Positions 48,034-57,257 of a DNA stretch of 64,000 nucleotides are shown here, piece by piece. How positions within the stretch are numbered: the stretch's first letter is position 1; every line of letters begins with the position of its first letter. The translations under genes and the position numbers were made by a program. The DNA is from Paenibacillus macerans (GTDB lineage Bacteria > Bacillota > Bacilli > Paenibacillales > Paenibacillaceae). The DNA lies in contig NZ_JAMBOE010000016.1 in the NCBI RefSeq assembly GCF_023715465.1, forward strand, positions 1 to 64,000. The letters run 5' to 3'. The notes under the pieces are model-generated. The model had not been told where the DNA came from and did no database searches. It saw only the letters and a list, made by a program, of their open reading frames with translations.

Positions 48034-49959
48034 CTATAGTAAATTCTCGATTTCTTTCATAAATTGCTCGAAGCTGGTTACGGCCAAAATTCTGCTGCGC
48101 ACATCGTCTTTTTCCATCAGCGTAAGCAGCAGCTTGCTGATTTCTTTATGCAGGAACAACTGGCCGGGCTGTAAATTGATGATAAAAATACAATGGACCA
48201 GTTTGTCTTCAAACAGGGCCGGTTTTTTCAACAGCGTCACATTGATGCAGTCCTTGATTGCGCTCATCCGCATGGGATGGGGTCCGGCCACGCCGTTTTT
48301 GTAAATCGTCGTAAATTTGCGTTCCCGCAGCAACACCTGGCGGGGGAAGTCCGCCGCCGCGTACTGCTTGCCGACGATTTCCAGGCAGCGCTCCTCCAGC
48401 AGATCCATATAATCTTCGGGACCGGACAGATGGAACAATTCCCGCCGGAATAAATCCTTGAAATCGCTTAGCTTGTAGGATGGTCGCGATGGATCGATTC
48501 TAAGGGAAAGCAGCTCACGAATACGTTGTATTTCCTGGTCATCCAGCAGACTTTTGATATGAATGACCGGCTTTTCTTTGAAATCGGTTGCCAAAGGCAC
48601 CGTAGTCAGGATTAAATCTACCGGCCTGTTCAGCATGTCTTCCATTTCGGAAATCGAGGCCGTAATGACGGAGGCTTTCGGAAAAACCGCTTCCAATTTC
48701 AGCCGGATTAAATGAGCACTACCCGCTCCCGTCGAGCAAATGACCGCGATTCGTTTGAACTGCTCCAGATTTTGCTGTTTCTTGCGCTCCAGATGAGTGG
48801 CAAAATGCAGGGCGACGTAGCCGACCTCGTCCCGGGACATTTTGAATCCGTATTGCTCCTCAATAATTTCGGCAAAGCGAAAAGAGATGACAAACACGTT
48901 GGCATATTCGCTGTACACGTCTTCCACCAGCGGATTGTCGAGCTGCAGGTTGTAATACAACCGGTTCAGCAGCGGAAACATATGCATCAACAGCGATTGC
49001 TGGAGGTCTTCATCCAGGCAGAAGCCGGTCAGGAACTCTTGATCAAGCCGCCGTAAAATAATGCTGATGCCCTGCCGCAGCTCCTGTTTTGTGTCCTCGC
49101 CAATATGCTCCACAATCGTTTTGCCTGAAATATGCAGCGCAAGGTAATCCATTTCGTCGGACGGCAGCACCATTTCGTAATGTTGCTCCACAAAGTCCGC
49201 TATTTTTCCGGCAATATCGCGGTATAGAGGCTCGGGCGTTTTGAGCATGGCTTGTCCGCTGACAATATAATTGCTTTTGGAGATGCGGTAGAGCAGGATA
49301 AACAGATGCGTGACGATATTGTTCAGAAACACATCGGAAATCCGCAGTTCTTTTTCCTTTAGCACCTGCAGCAAATAAGCTTTCAATTGATCCTTATGCG
49401 CATCAAACTTGCGGCTGAATTTGTTGAAATCCTCGTTTTGCTCAATCGCCTGATGATTCTGGAGAATAAAATGCGAAAAGGCTTTGCGGATATTTTTTTC
49501 GTCCCCTTCAATTTTTACCCCGTAATGGGAGCGCCGGAGCAGTTTGAGCTGGAAGGGAGCGATTTTTCGCTCGACCTCCTTCAAGTCGGAAGTAAGCGTC
49601 GTGCGGCTGATGCCCATCTCTTCCGCAACCTGGTCCATGGACTTAAAGGCATCGCTCTGAAGCAAGTAATAAATAATATATTGCTGGCGGGAAGCCGCAT
49701 TATCCGAATCTACCATGCTCCTGAGTCGGCGTACATGCTCCAAATAGGCGGCAAACCGGTTTTCTTCCTCGATTTCAAGCAGGAATCCTTGATTCCGGAT
49801 GGTCTTAATGCCAAATCCGTGTTTGGCTCCCGTCCGAACCAGGGAATGGATAACTCCCCTAACCGTCCTTTCGCCAAGCCCCACTTCCGCAATCAACTCG
49901 CTCATCCTGACCGGAAGCCTTTTGGTGTATAAAATATGCAGTATGGTGTATTCTCGCAT
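48034..49959 (-). CDS. PRD-domain transcriptional activator (LicR/MtlR type)
   Basis: Multidomain regulator whose activity is set by PTS phosphorylation. N-terminal helix-turn-helix regions: ILHILYTKRLPVRMSELIAE with VGLGERTVRGVIHS, then MDQVAEEMGISRTTLTSDL. Two PRD domains with conserved His residues follow (LFILLYRIS..., YLALHISGKTIVEH; VGYVALHFATHLERK). Next is an EIIB-like domain with Cys in IAVICSTGAGSAHLI and a C-terminal EIIA-like domain with a His in GVAGPHPMRMS. 641 residues from ATG 49959. First gene of the cellobiose PTS operon, 15 bp before IIA. Confidence 0.92.
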   Translation of the reverse strand: MREYTILHILYTKRLPVRMSELIAEVGLGERTVRGVIHSLVRTGAKHGFGIKTIRNQGFLLEIEEENRFAAYLEHVRRLRSMVDSDNAASRQQYIIYYLLQSDAFKSMDQVAEEMGISRTTLTSDLKEVERKIAPFQLKLLRRSHYGVKIEGDEKNIRKAFSHFILQNHQAIEQNEDFNKFSRKFDAHKDQLKAYLLQVLKEKELRISDVFLNNIVTHLFILLYRISKSNYIVSGQAMLKTPEPLYRDIAGKIADFVEQHYEMVLPSDEMDYLALHISGKTIVEHIGEDTKQELRQGISIILRRLDQEFLTGFCLDEDLQQSLLMHMFPLLNRLYYNLQLDNPLVEDVYSEYANVFVISFRFAEIIEEQYGFKMSRDEVGYVALHFATHLERKKQQNLEQFKRIAVICSTGAGSAHLIRLKLEAVFPKASVITASISEMEDMLNRPVDLILTTVPLATDFKEKPVIHIKSLLDDQEIQRIRELLSLRIDPSRPSYKLSDFKDLFRRELFHLSGPEDYMDLLEERCLEIVGKQYAAADFPRQVLLRERKFTTIYKNGVAGPHPMRMSAIKDCINVTLLKKPALFEDKLVHCIFIINLQPGQLFLHKEISKLLLTLMEKDDVRSRILAVTSFEQFMKEIENLL

Positions 49960-49977
49960 GCTGTTCCCTCTTTTTTT

Positions 49978-49989
49978 GATACTAGTATC
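49978..49989. promoter_or_regulatory. Palindrome directly upstream of licR-type gene
   Basis: GATACTAGTATC, a perfect 12-bp palindrome 18 bp before the start codon, next to the ribosome binding site. Possible operator; the binding protein is unknown. Confidence 0.4.
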
Positions 49990-50022
49990 GTTAAGCAACA
50001 ACCGGTTATGGCTCAATCATAG

Positions 50023-50036
50023 GGGAAGCGTTCTCA
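50023..50036 (-). promoter_or_regulatory. Candidate catabolite-response element (cre)
   Basis: Minus strand TGAGAACGCTTCCC matches the Bacillus cre consensus TGWAARCGYTWNCW at 12 of 14 positions. It lies between the divergent PTS operon and sensor kinase gene, so CcpA could affect either. Confidence 0.55.
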
Positions 50037-50099
50037 AATGAACATAGCATTTTTTGCAATTTGAAACGGCAAGGATTGTTAGGATGATATGATGGATGT

Positions 50100-51815
50100 A
50101 TGAAAAAATATATCCCATTTACCTATAAAATGCTGATTCCTTACCTGCTGCTCGTCCTGTTAACGGATGCCATCATCGGCTACACTTCTTATTCGATGCT
50201 GATCCAGTCAAGAACGGAAATGGCGGAGTCGAACATTCGGACAGGCATGGAGCAGGCCCGAAGCAACATCCGTTACCAAATGGACGAAATCCAGCGGATG
50301 TCGGACACGTTGTTCAGCAACCTTGCTTTTCAGCGGGCGCTGCAGACCAAAGGGGAAGCCTACGATATCTACTTGGCCATGCTGGATAAGATCGTCCCTG
50401 AAATCACCGCGCCGCTGAAGTTATTCGGAAACGATATCCGGTTAATGTTATATACGCTCAATGATGAGCTGTATTTCGTATCGGGCGATAACCTGGAGGA
50501 GCCGATCAAGGACAGCGATTATTATATTCTGCCCTTCGATGACATTAAAGACAGCGTCTGGTACAAAGAGTTCAAGGATTCGGAGCGGGACAACATCTGG
50601 CTGCAAATCGATACGGACCAGCGGCTTGGGAATATTTCGCACATCCGCAGGCTGGTGTCGTACAGCGGAAATATGACCGTCATCGGCTATGTGCGCATCA
50701 CGGCGTCGCTGGACGACCTGTTCGGCGATTTCTCCACTTTTCCCGTTGAGGAGGGCATCACCATCCGCCTGATCGATACGGCTTCATCCGGGGAGCTGCT
50801 GTACCAGCGGGGCAGCGCCGCGCAAAGCTATGACGGCAATTCCTACTTAAGCCTGAAAGAACCGATTCCGGGAACGGATTACGTGATCGAAGCGCTGGTG
50901 CCCAAAGCTTATCTAACGAAGGACGCCGGCCGGCTGCAGCGGGTGATCTTTACCGTCTGCACGATCAGCTTTGCCTGCATGGCGGCCATTGGCTATATCG
51001 TCGCCCGCTTGTCCGGCCGCAAAATGAAGCGTATCGTTACGCTGGTGCGCTCGTTTCAGGACGGCAATTTTCAGAAGCGGATCCGTTTCTCCGGGAACGA
51101 TGAATTCGTCCACATCGCCGATGCGTTTAACGTCATGGCCGCCAATATCCAGACGTTGATCAACAGCGTTTACGTGCAGGGCATCCAGAAAAAACAGGCC
51201 GAGCTGGAGGCGCTGCAGGCGCAGATCAACCCGCATTTTCTATACAACACGCTGTCCACGATCAGCAGCCTGGCCAATTTGGGAGAAGCGGAAAAAGTGA
51301 CCCAAATGGTGCAGGGCTTATCCCGTTTTTACCGCCTGACCTTGAACCAGGGCAACGTGTTTACGCCGCTCGAAAACGAATTAAAGCAGGTCGAGACGTA
51401 CCTGGACATTCAACGCGTCAAATACGCCGGGGCGTTTACGGTCCATATCGATGTGGCCCCCTCCATTTTGCAGGTCCAGGTTATGAAGCTCATTTTGCAG
51501 CCTTTTGTGGAAAACAGCTTTAAGCACGCCTGGTTCGGCGAAACGATCGCCATCATCATCAAAGGGCAAAGAATAGGCGATCAGATCGAGTTGAAGGTGA
51601 TCGACAACGGCATCGGCATGCGGCCGGAGACGGTGAGCCAGTTATGGATCGGACCAAGCCAAACCGGAGGCTACGGCGTCAAAAACGTAAACGAACGAAT
51701 CAAGCTGCGGTACGGCGATAAATACGGGATTCGCATCGCCAGTGTTTACGGCGGGGGAACGACGGTGCGCATCATGCTACCGGCCAACACGGAGGACCAG
51801 CCCGCTTTGGAGTAA
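50100..51815 (+). CDS. Sensor histidine kinase (YesM family)
   Basis: Second YesM-like kinase of the window. Helix 1 is at about residues 10-32 (LIPYLLLVLLTDAIIGYTSY), the extracellular dCache-like region at about 33-280 and helix 2 at about 280-303. HAMP follows, then phosphoacceptor His in QINPHFLYNTLST (about 378). The ATPase domain has VENSFKHAW (about 469), DNGIGMRPE (about 502) and GGYGVKNVNERI. 571 residues. The ribosome binding site is weak. The partner regulator starts 139 bp downstream. Confidence 0.92.
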   Translation: MKKYIPFTYKMLIPYLLLVLLTDAIIGYTSYSMLIQSRTEMAESNIRTGMEQARSNIRYQMDEIQRMSDTLFSNLAFQRALQTKGEAYDIYLAMLDKIVPEITAPLKLFGNDIRLMLYTLNDELYFVSGDNLEEPIKDSDYYILPFDDIKDSVWYKEFKDSERDNIWLQIDTDQRLGNISHIRRLVSYSGNMTVIGYVRITASLDDLFGDFSTFPVEEGITIRLIDTASSGELLYQRGSAAQSYDGNSYLSLKEPIPGTDYVIEALVPKAYLTKDAGRLQRVIFTVCTISFACMAAIGYIVARLSGRKMKRIVTLVRSFQDGNFQKRIRFSGNDEFVHIADAFNVMAANIQTLINSVYVQGIQKKQAELEALQAQINPHFLYNTLSTISSLANLGEAEKVTQMVQGLSRFYRLTLNQGNVFTPLENELKQVETYLDIQRVKYAGAFTVHIDVAPSILQVQVMKLILQPFVENSFKHAWFGETIAIIIKGQRIGDQIELKVIDNGIGMRPETVSQLWIGPSQTGGYGVKNVNERIKLRYGDKYGIRIASVYGGGTTVRIMLPANTEDQPALE

Positions 51816-51954
51816 CCCGGTAATTTATCGGATGGGAATCATCACCAAATCTCTTGAAATCGGTGAATTTGTATAGGTTTTCGTTGAAAACCGCTATATT
51901 CTTGGCAGGTACCTGCAAGTATGCTCGAAATATATGGAGCGGAGGATGACTGTT

Positions 51955-53529
51955 ATGAAAATCAATGTACTGCTGGTTGATGATGAAGCGATTGACCTCG
52001 AGTGGCTGCGCCGCAGGGTGCTGGCCGGTGGATTGAATCTCCAGGTGACGGCTACGGCCAACAATGGCTTCAATGCGTTAAAGGTGATGGAGCAGGAGCG
52101 CATTGACTTAATCCTGTCCGATATCCGCATGCCGATTATGTCGGGGATCGAATTTGCCCGCAAAGCGAAAGAAATCAATCCGCAAGTCAAAATTGTATTC
52201 ATCAGCGGCCATGATGATTTCGAATACGCCAAAGAAGCGATTCGAATCAGCGTTTCAAACTATTTGCTGAAACCGGTGGAGGATCAAGAATTGTACAAAA
52301 TGCTCGGCGAGCTATGCGGCGAAATCGAACGTGAACGCGATCAGGACCGTACGTTTGCGGAAGCGCTGACCCTGGTAAATGAGGAACTGCTGCTGCGCTG
52401 GCTGAACGATATTTCCCCGGAGCAGGTGGAGTGCCATATCCGCGGGTTTTTGGACACGCTCCTGAAAACGGGAACGGCGGCCGCTTTGGTCGAAATCGAT
52501 GATCTCGAATGGAAGACGGGGGCGATGGCCGAGGACGAACGGCGCCGGCAAATCCATAAGGTGATGGATTTTGTTCAGCATTTTTCGCTGGAAATGAAAA
52601 TGGGCACTTTTCTCGTCAATCATCCGACGAGGTTTGTCCTGCTGTCGGCCGTTCCGGAAACGACGTTTCTGGAAATGCTCGAAGAGCTGATCCGTGCCGT
52701 GCGGCAGATTTCCCCGTTTTCCGTTTCCATCGGCGTCGGCGGGTTTGCCTATGACGGGCAGCAGCTGCGCGAGTCCTACCGCCAGGCCCAAGCGGCGCTG
52801 AGCGCGAAATGGCTGGTCGGCAAAGATCGGCTGATCCGGGAGGCCGGCGTGTTTTCGCCGGAAAGCCGGTTTGCGTCCAAGCGGACGGACGAAATCCTCG
52901 AACGGATGCTGAAGGCGATTCTGCACTATGACCTGGTCACGATCGACGACTGCTTGCTGGAGCTTTTTTATCAAGGGGCGCCCCTCGCCCAGAAAAACGA
53001 CGTTTACGACCTGATCATCCGAATTACGACCAAACTTCATGCCGATTTGCGTGAAATGGGCGAAAACTTGTACGAGCTGCTGAAATGGGATTCGCATCAG
53101 CCCGTGCTGCTGTTCCAGTTTGAAACGATCCATGACATTATGTCATGGCTGCGCAGACGGTTTTTTGAGCTGTCGGAGCTGCTTTACGCCAAAAAGCAGA
53201 AGCAAAAGCGCAAACTGATCCGGGACATTATGGAGTACGTGGAGAACAATTTGGAGCAAAAAATCACACTGAAAGAAGTGGCCGCGTTTTTTGATTTTAC
53301 CCCGAATTATTTGGGTTATCTGTTTAAAGAAGAGACCGGCGTGCATTTCAGCGAATATTTGAACGACCTGAAGACGAAACGCGTGTGCGAGCTGCTGACC
53401 GATCCGACCTTAAAAATCTACGAAATCGCCGAGCAGATGGGCTATAAAAATATCATTTATTTTAACCGCCAATTCAAGCAGGCTACCGGGATGACCCCGG
53501 GCGAATACCGCAAAACGCAAAAAATATAA
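51955..53529 (+). CDS. Response regulator with AraC-type DNA-binding domain (YesN family)
   Basis: Receiver domain about 1-120 with VLLVDDEAIDLEWLRRRV, phosphoacceptor Asp56 in LILSDIRMPIMSG and Lys in YLLKPVEDQE. A long linker follows, then the AraC pair at the C-terminus (VAAFFDFTPNYLGYLFKEET and IAEQMGYKNIIYFNRQFKQA). ATG 51955 has GCGGAGG about 10 bp upstream; the in-frame ATG at 51934 has none. The 139-bp gap before it contains the palindrome GCAGGTACCTGC. It presumably activates the ABC-GH42 operon that follows. Confidence 0.92.
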   Translation: MKINVLLVDDEAIDLEWLRRRVLAGGLNLQVTATANNGFNALKVMEQERIDLILSDIRMPIMSGIEFARKAKEINPQVKIVFISGHDDFEYAKEAIRISVSNYLLKPVEDQELYKMLGELCGEIERERDQDRTFAEALTLVNEELLLRWLNDISPEQVECHIRGFLDTLLKTGTAAALVEIDDLEWKTGAMAEDERRRQIHKVMDFVQHFSLEMKMGTFLVNHPTRFVLLSAVPETTFLEMLEELIRAVRQISPFSVSIGVGGFAYDGQQLRESYRQAQAALSAKWLVGKDRLIREAGVFSPESRFASKRTDEILERMLKAILHYDLVTIDDCLLELFYQGAPLAQKNDVYDLIIRITTKLHADLREMGENLYELLKWDSHQPVLLFQFETIHDIMSWLRRRFFELSELLYAKKQKQKRKLIRDIMEYVENNLEQKITLKEVAAFFDFTPNYLGYLFKEETGVHFSEYLNDLKTKRVCELLTDPTLKIYEIAEQMGYKNIIYFNRQFKQATGMTPGEYRKTQKI

Positions 53530-53609
53530 ATGCAAGTTCACCCCCCGTAAGTGTTTTTTCAGGTTTCGTGGAATTAGTATTACTTTTTGTTGCTTTGCTG
53601 AATCCCCTT

Positions 53610-53631
53610 TGAAAGCGCTCCCTTCTATAAT
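53610..53631 (+). promoter_or_regulatory. Promoter with cre site for the ABC-GH42 operon
   Basis: TGAAAGCGCTCCCT (53610-53623) matches the cre consensus at 13 of 14 positions. It sits directly against a -10 TATAAT (53626-53631). No good -35 is present. Together this suggests an activator-dependent promoter shut by CcpA. Confidence 0.75.
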
Positions 53632-53663
53632 GAGAACTATAGAGACAAGAGGGGATGGATCAG

Positions 53664-54584
53664 ATGAAAGGACTCGGCTTTTGGAGTGATGTGAAAAAAT
53701 ATAAAGTGCTGCTGCTGATGCTGGCGCCGGCCGTTTTGTTTTTTCTGTTGTTTGCTTACATACCGATGGCGGGCATCGTATTGGCCTTCAAACAGTACAA
53801 CTATACCGGCGGGGTATTCGGGAGCCCGTGGAACGGACTCGACAATTTCCGCTTTTTCTTCGACTCCGGGGACGCTTGGCGGGTTACGAGAAACACCGCG
53901 CTGTACAACTTAGCGTTTATCGTCGTCAACAACGTCGTGCAAATTTTTGCGGCGGTTTTGCTGTTTGAGGTGGCCGGGAACTGGTTCCGCAAAATCACCC
54001 AAACCGCGCTTTTTCTGCCTTATTTCATCTCCTGGGTTGTCGTCGGCGCGATTGCGTACAACCTGTTCAACTACGATTACGGAACGATCAACGCGCTGCT
54101 GAACGCCGTCGGCCTGGAATCGATCGACATCTACAATACCGCAGCCTATTGGCCGGTAATCCTCATCGTCGTGTCGGCCTGGAAAACGCTCGGGTACGGA
54201 ACGATCATGTACCTGGCGGCGATTACGAGCATCGATACGGAAATGTACGAAGCGGCGGAAATCGACGGCGCCAACGTGTTTCAACGGATTTTCAAAATTA
54301 CGATTCCGAATTTGTATCCTACCCTCATCATTTTGGTCTTGCTCGCCATCGGGAACATTTTCCGCGGCGATTTCGGGATGTTCTACAATATGGTCGGCAA
54401 CAACGGCCTCCTGTTCTCGGCTACGGACGTCATCGATACTTTTGTGTTCCGGTCGCTGACAACGTCGAACGAAATCGGCATGTCCGCCGCCGCCGGCTTT
54501 TACCAGTCGATCCTGGGTTTTGCCACGATTATGCTGGCGAACTACGCGGTGCGCAAATACGACAAGGATCGCGCATTATTCTAA
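53664..54584 (+). CDS. Carbohydrate ABC transporter permease (LplB type)
   Basis: First membrane subunit of an oligosaccharide importer. Helices begin LLLMLAPAVLFFLLFAYIPM. The typical FKQYNYTGGVFGSPWNGLDN loop follows, and the EAA loop is EMYEAAEIDGANVFQRIFKI near residue 195. The C-terminus (ANYAVRKYDKDRALF) is standard for the LplB group. ATG 53664 is preferred over ATG 53655, which abuts its AGGGG site. Operon with the next three genes. Confidence 0.93.
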   Translation: MKGLGFWSDVKKYKVLLLMLAPAVLFFLLFAYIPMAGIVLAFKQYNYTGGVFGSPWNGLDNFRFFFDSGDAWRVTRNTALYNLAFIVVNNVVQIFAAVLLFEVAGNWFRKITQTALFLPYFISWVVVGAIAYNLFNYDYGTINALLNAVGLESIDIYNTAAYWPVILIVVSAWKTLGYGTIMYLAAITSIDTEMYEAAEIDGANVFQRIFKITIPNLYPTLIILVLLAIGNIFRGDFGMFYNMVGNNGLLFSATDVIDTFVFRSLTTSNEIGMSAAAGFYQSILGFATIMLANYAVRKYDKDRALF

Positions 54585-54635
54585 CGGCCGGAGCGGTCCG
54601 GTGAACTCGAACGACTTATACAGGAGGTTAAAGAT

Positions 54636-55580
54636 ATGAGTACGATGGCTCCGAAGTACAGTAATCTGGACCCGGCGGTGAAGCCGGGAGAGAAAAAACG
54701 CAGGTCCGCGGACCGCATGCTGCTGCAAATCATCGGGTATACCGCATTAACGTTGTTCGCCTTATTTTGCATCTTTCCGTTTATTCTTGTCATCTCTTCC
54801 TCACTCACCGAGGAGAGCAAAATCATCGAAGACGGGTTCCAGCTCATTCCGACGGCTTTTTCCCTGGAAGCCTACGGCATTTTGTTCAAATATCCACAAG
54901 AGATGCTAAAAGCTTACGGCATCACGATATCGGTCACGTTACTCGGCACCTTTTTCGGCCTGTTTTTGACCTCGATGACCGCATACGTACTGTCGAGAAA
55001 AGATTTTAAATGGCGGAACCACTTTTCGTTTTTCTTCTTTTTTACGACGCTGTTCAGCGGCGGACTTGTCCCGTGGTATTTGCTGATCGTCAACTACCTG
55101 AACCTGAAAGACACGTTAATCGTGCTGATCCTGCCGATGCTGATGAACGTGTTCTATATCATCGTGATGAAATCATTTATGAGCAGCATCCCCGAGGCGA
55201 TCATCGAATCGGCGAAAATCGACGGGGCCAGCGACTTTCAGATTTTTATCCGGTTCGTTCTGCCTTTATCAAAACCGGCTTTGGCCACAATCGGCCTGTT
55301 TATCGCTTTGGGCTACTGGAACGACTGGTACAATGCGCTGCTCTTCATTTCCAATTCCGATCTGATGCCGCTGCAATACTACTTATACCGGCTGCTCGGC
55401 AATATGGACGGCATGCGCAAAGCGATGATGGCCGCAGGCGCCGCCATGAGCGTGGACATCCCGACCGAAAGCCTGAAAATGGCGATGACAATCGTCGCCA
55501 CCGGCCCGATTATGATCGCATATCCGTTTATTCAGCGCTATTTCGTGCAGGGCCTGACGATCGGGGCAGTTAAAGGATGA
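54636..55580 (+). CDS. Carbohydrate ABC transporter permease (YtcP/LplC type)
   Basis: Second membrane subunit. Opens with charged residues, then LALFCIFPFILVISSSLTEE-type helix 1. EAA loop SIPEAIIESAKIDGASDFQI near residue 195, ending FVQGLTIGAVKG. 314 residues; AGGAGG precedes the ATG. Confidence 0.93.
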   Translation: MSTMAPKYSNLDPAVKPGEKKRRSADRMLLQIIGYTALTLFALFCIFPFILVISSSLTEESKIIEDGFQLIPTAFSLEAYGILFKYPQEMLKAYGITISVTLLGTFFGLFLTSMTAYVLSRKDFKWRNHFSFFFFFTTLFSGGLVPWYLLIVNYLNLKDTLIVLILPMLMNVFYIIVMKSFMSSIPEAIIESAKIDGASDFQIFIRFVLPLSKPALATIGLFIALGYWNDWYNALLFISNSDLMPLQYYLYRLLGNMDGMRKAMMAAGAAMSVDIPTESLKMAMTIVATGPIMIAYPFIQRYFVQGLTIGAVKG

Positions 55581-55629
55581 CCTCAGGGGAAACCTGGTTA
55601 TCAATATAGCATTTAGGGGGAACTCCAGT

Positions 55630-57228
55630 ATGAAAAAGGTGAGAAAGAAAGCAACGTTTCTGTTGGCCATGGTGTTGGCGCTGACGACATTGCTGGCTGC
55701 TTGCGGCGGAGGAGGAGGCAATAAAGCGGTCAGCGAAAATACCTCCGGCGCGGGAGCCTCAAACAATACCGCTGCGAATGCAGCTACAGCGGCAGACGGC
55801 TTTGCGGACTTGTCTCAGGAAGTGAAGCTCAAAATGCTGCTTATCGGCAACAAACCGACCGATTATGATGAAGTGTTCGGCAAGCTGAACGAGCTGCTGA
55901 AAGAGAAAATCAACGCCACCGTAGAAGCCGAGTTTCTCGACTGGTCGGACTGGACGCAGAAGTATCCGCTGAAATTCGCTGCCGATGAAAATTTTGACAT
56001 CGCTTACACCGCAAACTGGGCGTTCTACAACGACCAGGTGCAAAAGGGCGGCTTCCTGGAGCTGACGGATGAAATGCTGCAGAAGTACGCGCCGCAAACC
56101 TGGGCGGCGATGCCGCAAAGCTCCTGGGACCAAGCCAAAGTGGGCGGCAAGCTGTACATGGTGCCGAACAACAACCAGGAAGTGACCGACAAAGTGGTGC
56201 TGGTTCGTGAGGACCTGCGCAAAAAATACAACCTTGAGCCGGTGAACAGCCCGGAAACCTACGCCGCCTATTTGAAGGCCATCGGCGCAAACGAAAAAGG
56301 CATCAGCCCGTTTGGCGCTAAACCGGCCGATGGCTGGAAATGGCATGAGCTGGATCAAATTTTGCTGGAGCAGCAAAACGAATGGAACCTGGTCGATTAC
56401 AACTTCCCGCTTGCTTATAAAATCGAAGATCCGGCCGGTAAATTGTTTAATGTCTACGATACGCCCGAATTCAAAAGCCTGATTGCGTACTACAAAGATT
56501 TGGCCGACAACAAAGGCTGGTCCAAAAACATCGTCAGCAACAAAAACGACGTATTCCAGGACATCAAAGCGGGAAAAACATCCTCCTACGCGCAAAATCT
56601 GGGGACGATCTCGAGCAATGTCGGCGAAATCCGCCGCGACAAGCCGGAGATGGAGGTCACGGTTGCCGATCTGACGCCGGACAAGAAAAAGATCGGGGCA
56701 ATTTCGACGCAAAACGGCCTGGCGATCCATGTTTCCTCCAAAAACGCGGAGCGCTCGCTGATGCTGATCGACCTGCTGCAAAACGACAAGGAAATCCACG
56801 ACCTTACGATGTACGGCATCGACGGCAAACATTATGAGCCGGTGGGCGATGACAAATACAACCCGGGACCAAGCTTTACGAACTATAACTTGTCGGGCTT
56901 TTCCGTTTGGGGCTGGAACTCGCTGCTGAACCGCACCGACGCTTCTTATCCGGAAGAAGGCACGAAAATGCTGGACGACTGGCAGTCCAAGGTGTACCAT
57001 TTCCCGCTGGAAACGTTCGTTTTTGACGATACGAAGGTGAAGAACGAAATCGCCAATGTCGGCAACGTGATGCTGCGCTACGCGATTCCGCTCGAATACG
57101 GGCTGATTAACGATCTCGACAAAGGCCAAGCCGATTTGATCAAGCAGTTGCAAGCCGCCGGTCTGGACAAAATCCAGCAAGAGTTGCAAAGCCAAATCGA
57201 CGTTTTCCTGGCTGCAGGGCCGAAATAA
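55630..57228 (+). CDS. Extracellular solute-binding lipoprotein (LplA-like)
   Basis: Substrate receptor of this importer. Signal peptide MKKVRKKATFLLAMVLALTT ends in lipobox LLAAC, so Cys25 is lipidated. A Gly/Asn/Ala-rich linker of about 35 residues follows, then the large binding fold (e.g. PTDYDEVFGKLNELLKEKIN, FDIAYTANWAFYNDQVQKGG). 532 residues, within the long cluster of Paenibacillus oligosaccharide receptors. GGGGG precedes the ATG. As in the first ABC locus, no ATPase is nearby. Confidence 0.93.
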   Translation: MKKVRKKATFLLAMVLALTTLLAACGGGGGNKAVSENTSGAGASNNTAANAATAADGFADLSQEVKLKMLLIGNKPTDYDEVFGKLNELLKEKINATVEAEFLDWSDWTQKYPLKFAADENFDIAYTANWAFYNDQVQKGGFLELTDEMLQKYAPQTWAAMPQSSWDQAKVGGKLYMVPNNNQEVTDKVVLVREDLRKKYNLEPVNSPETYAAYLKAIGANEKGISPFGAKPADGWKWHELDQILLEQQNEWNLVDYNFPLAYKIEDPAGKLFNVYDTPEFKSLIAYYKDLADNKGWSKNIVSNKNDVFQDIKAGKTSSYAQNLGTISSNVGEIRRDKPEMEVTVADLTPDKKKIGAISTQNGLAIHVSSKNAERSLMLIDLLQNDKEIHDLTMYGIDGKHYEPVGDDKYNPGPSFTNYNLSGFSVWGWNSLLNRTDASYPEEGTKMLDDWQSKVYHFPLETFVFDDTKVKNEIANVGNVMLRYAIPLEYGLINDLDKGQADLIKQLQAAGLDKIQQELQSQIDVFLAAGPK

Positions 57229-57257
57229 GCCTTTCATTTGAAGGAGAGGACGATACC

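Noticed and set aside
53550..53625. Direct-repeat boxes of the P1-P4 type before the second ABC operon
   Set aside because: Only loose TTTTT-rich similarity; no GTCRAAA box at the required distance, which fits control by a different regulator.
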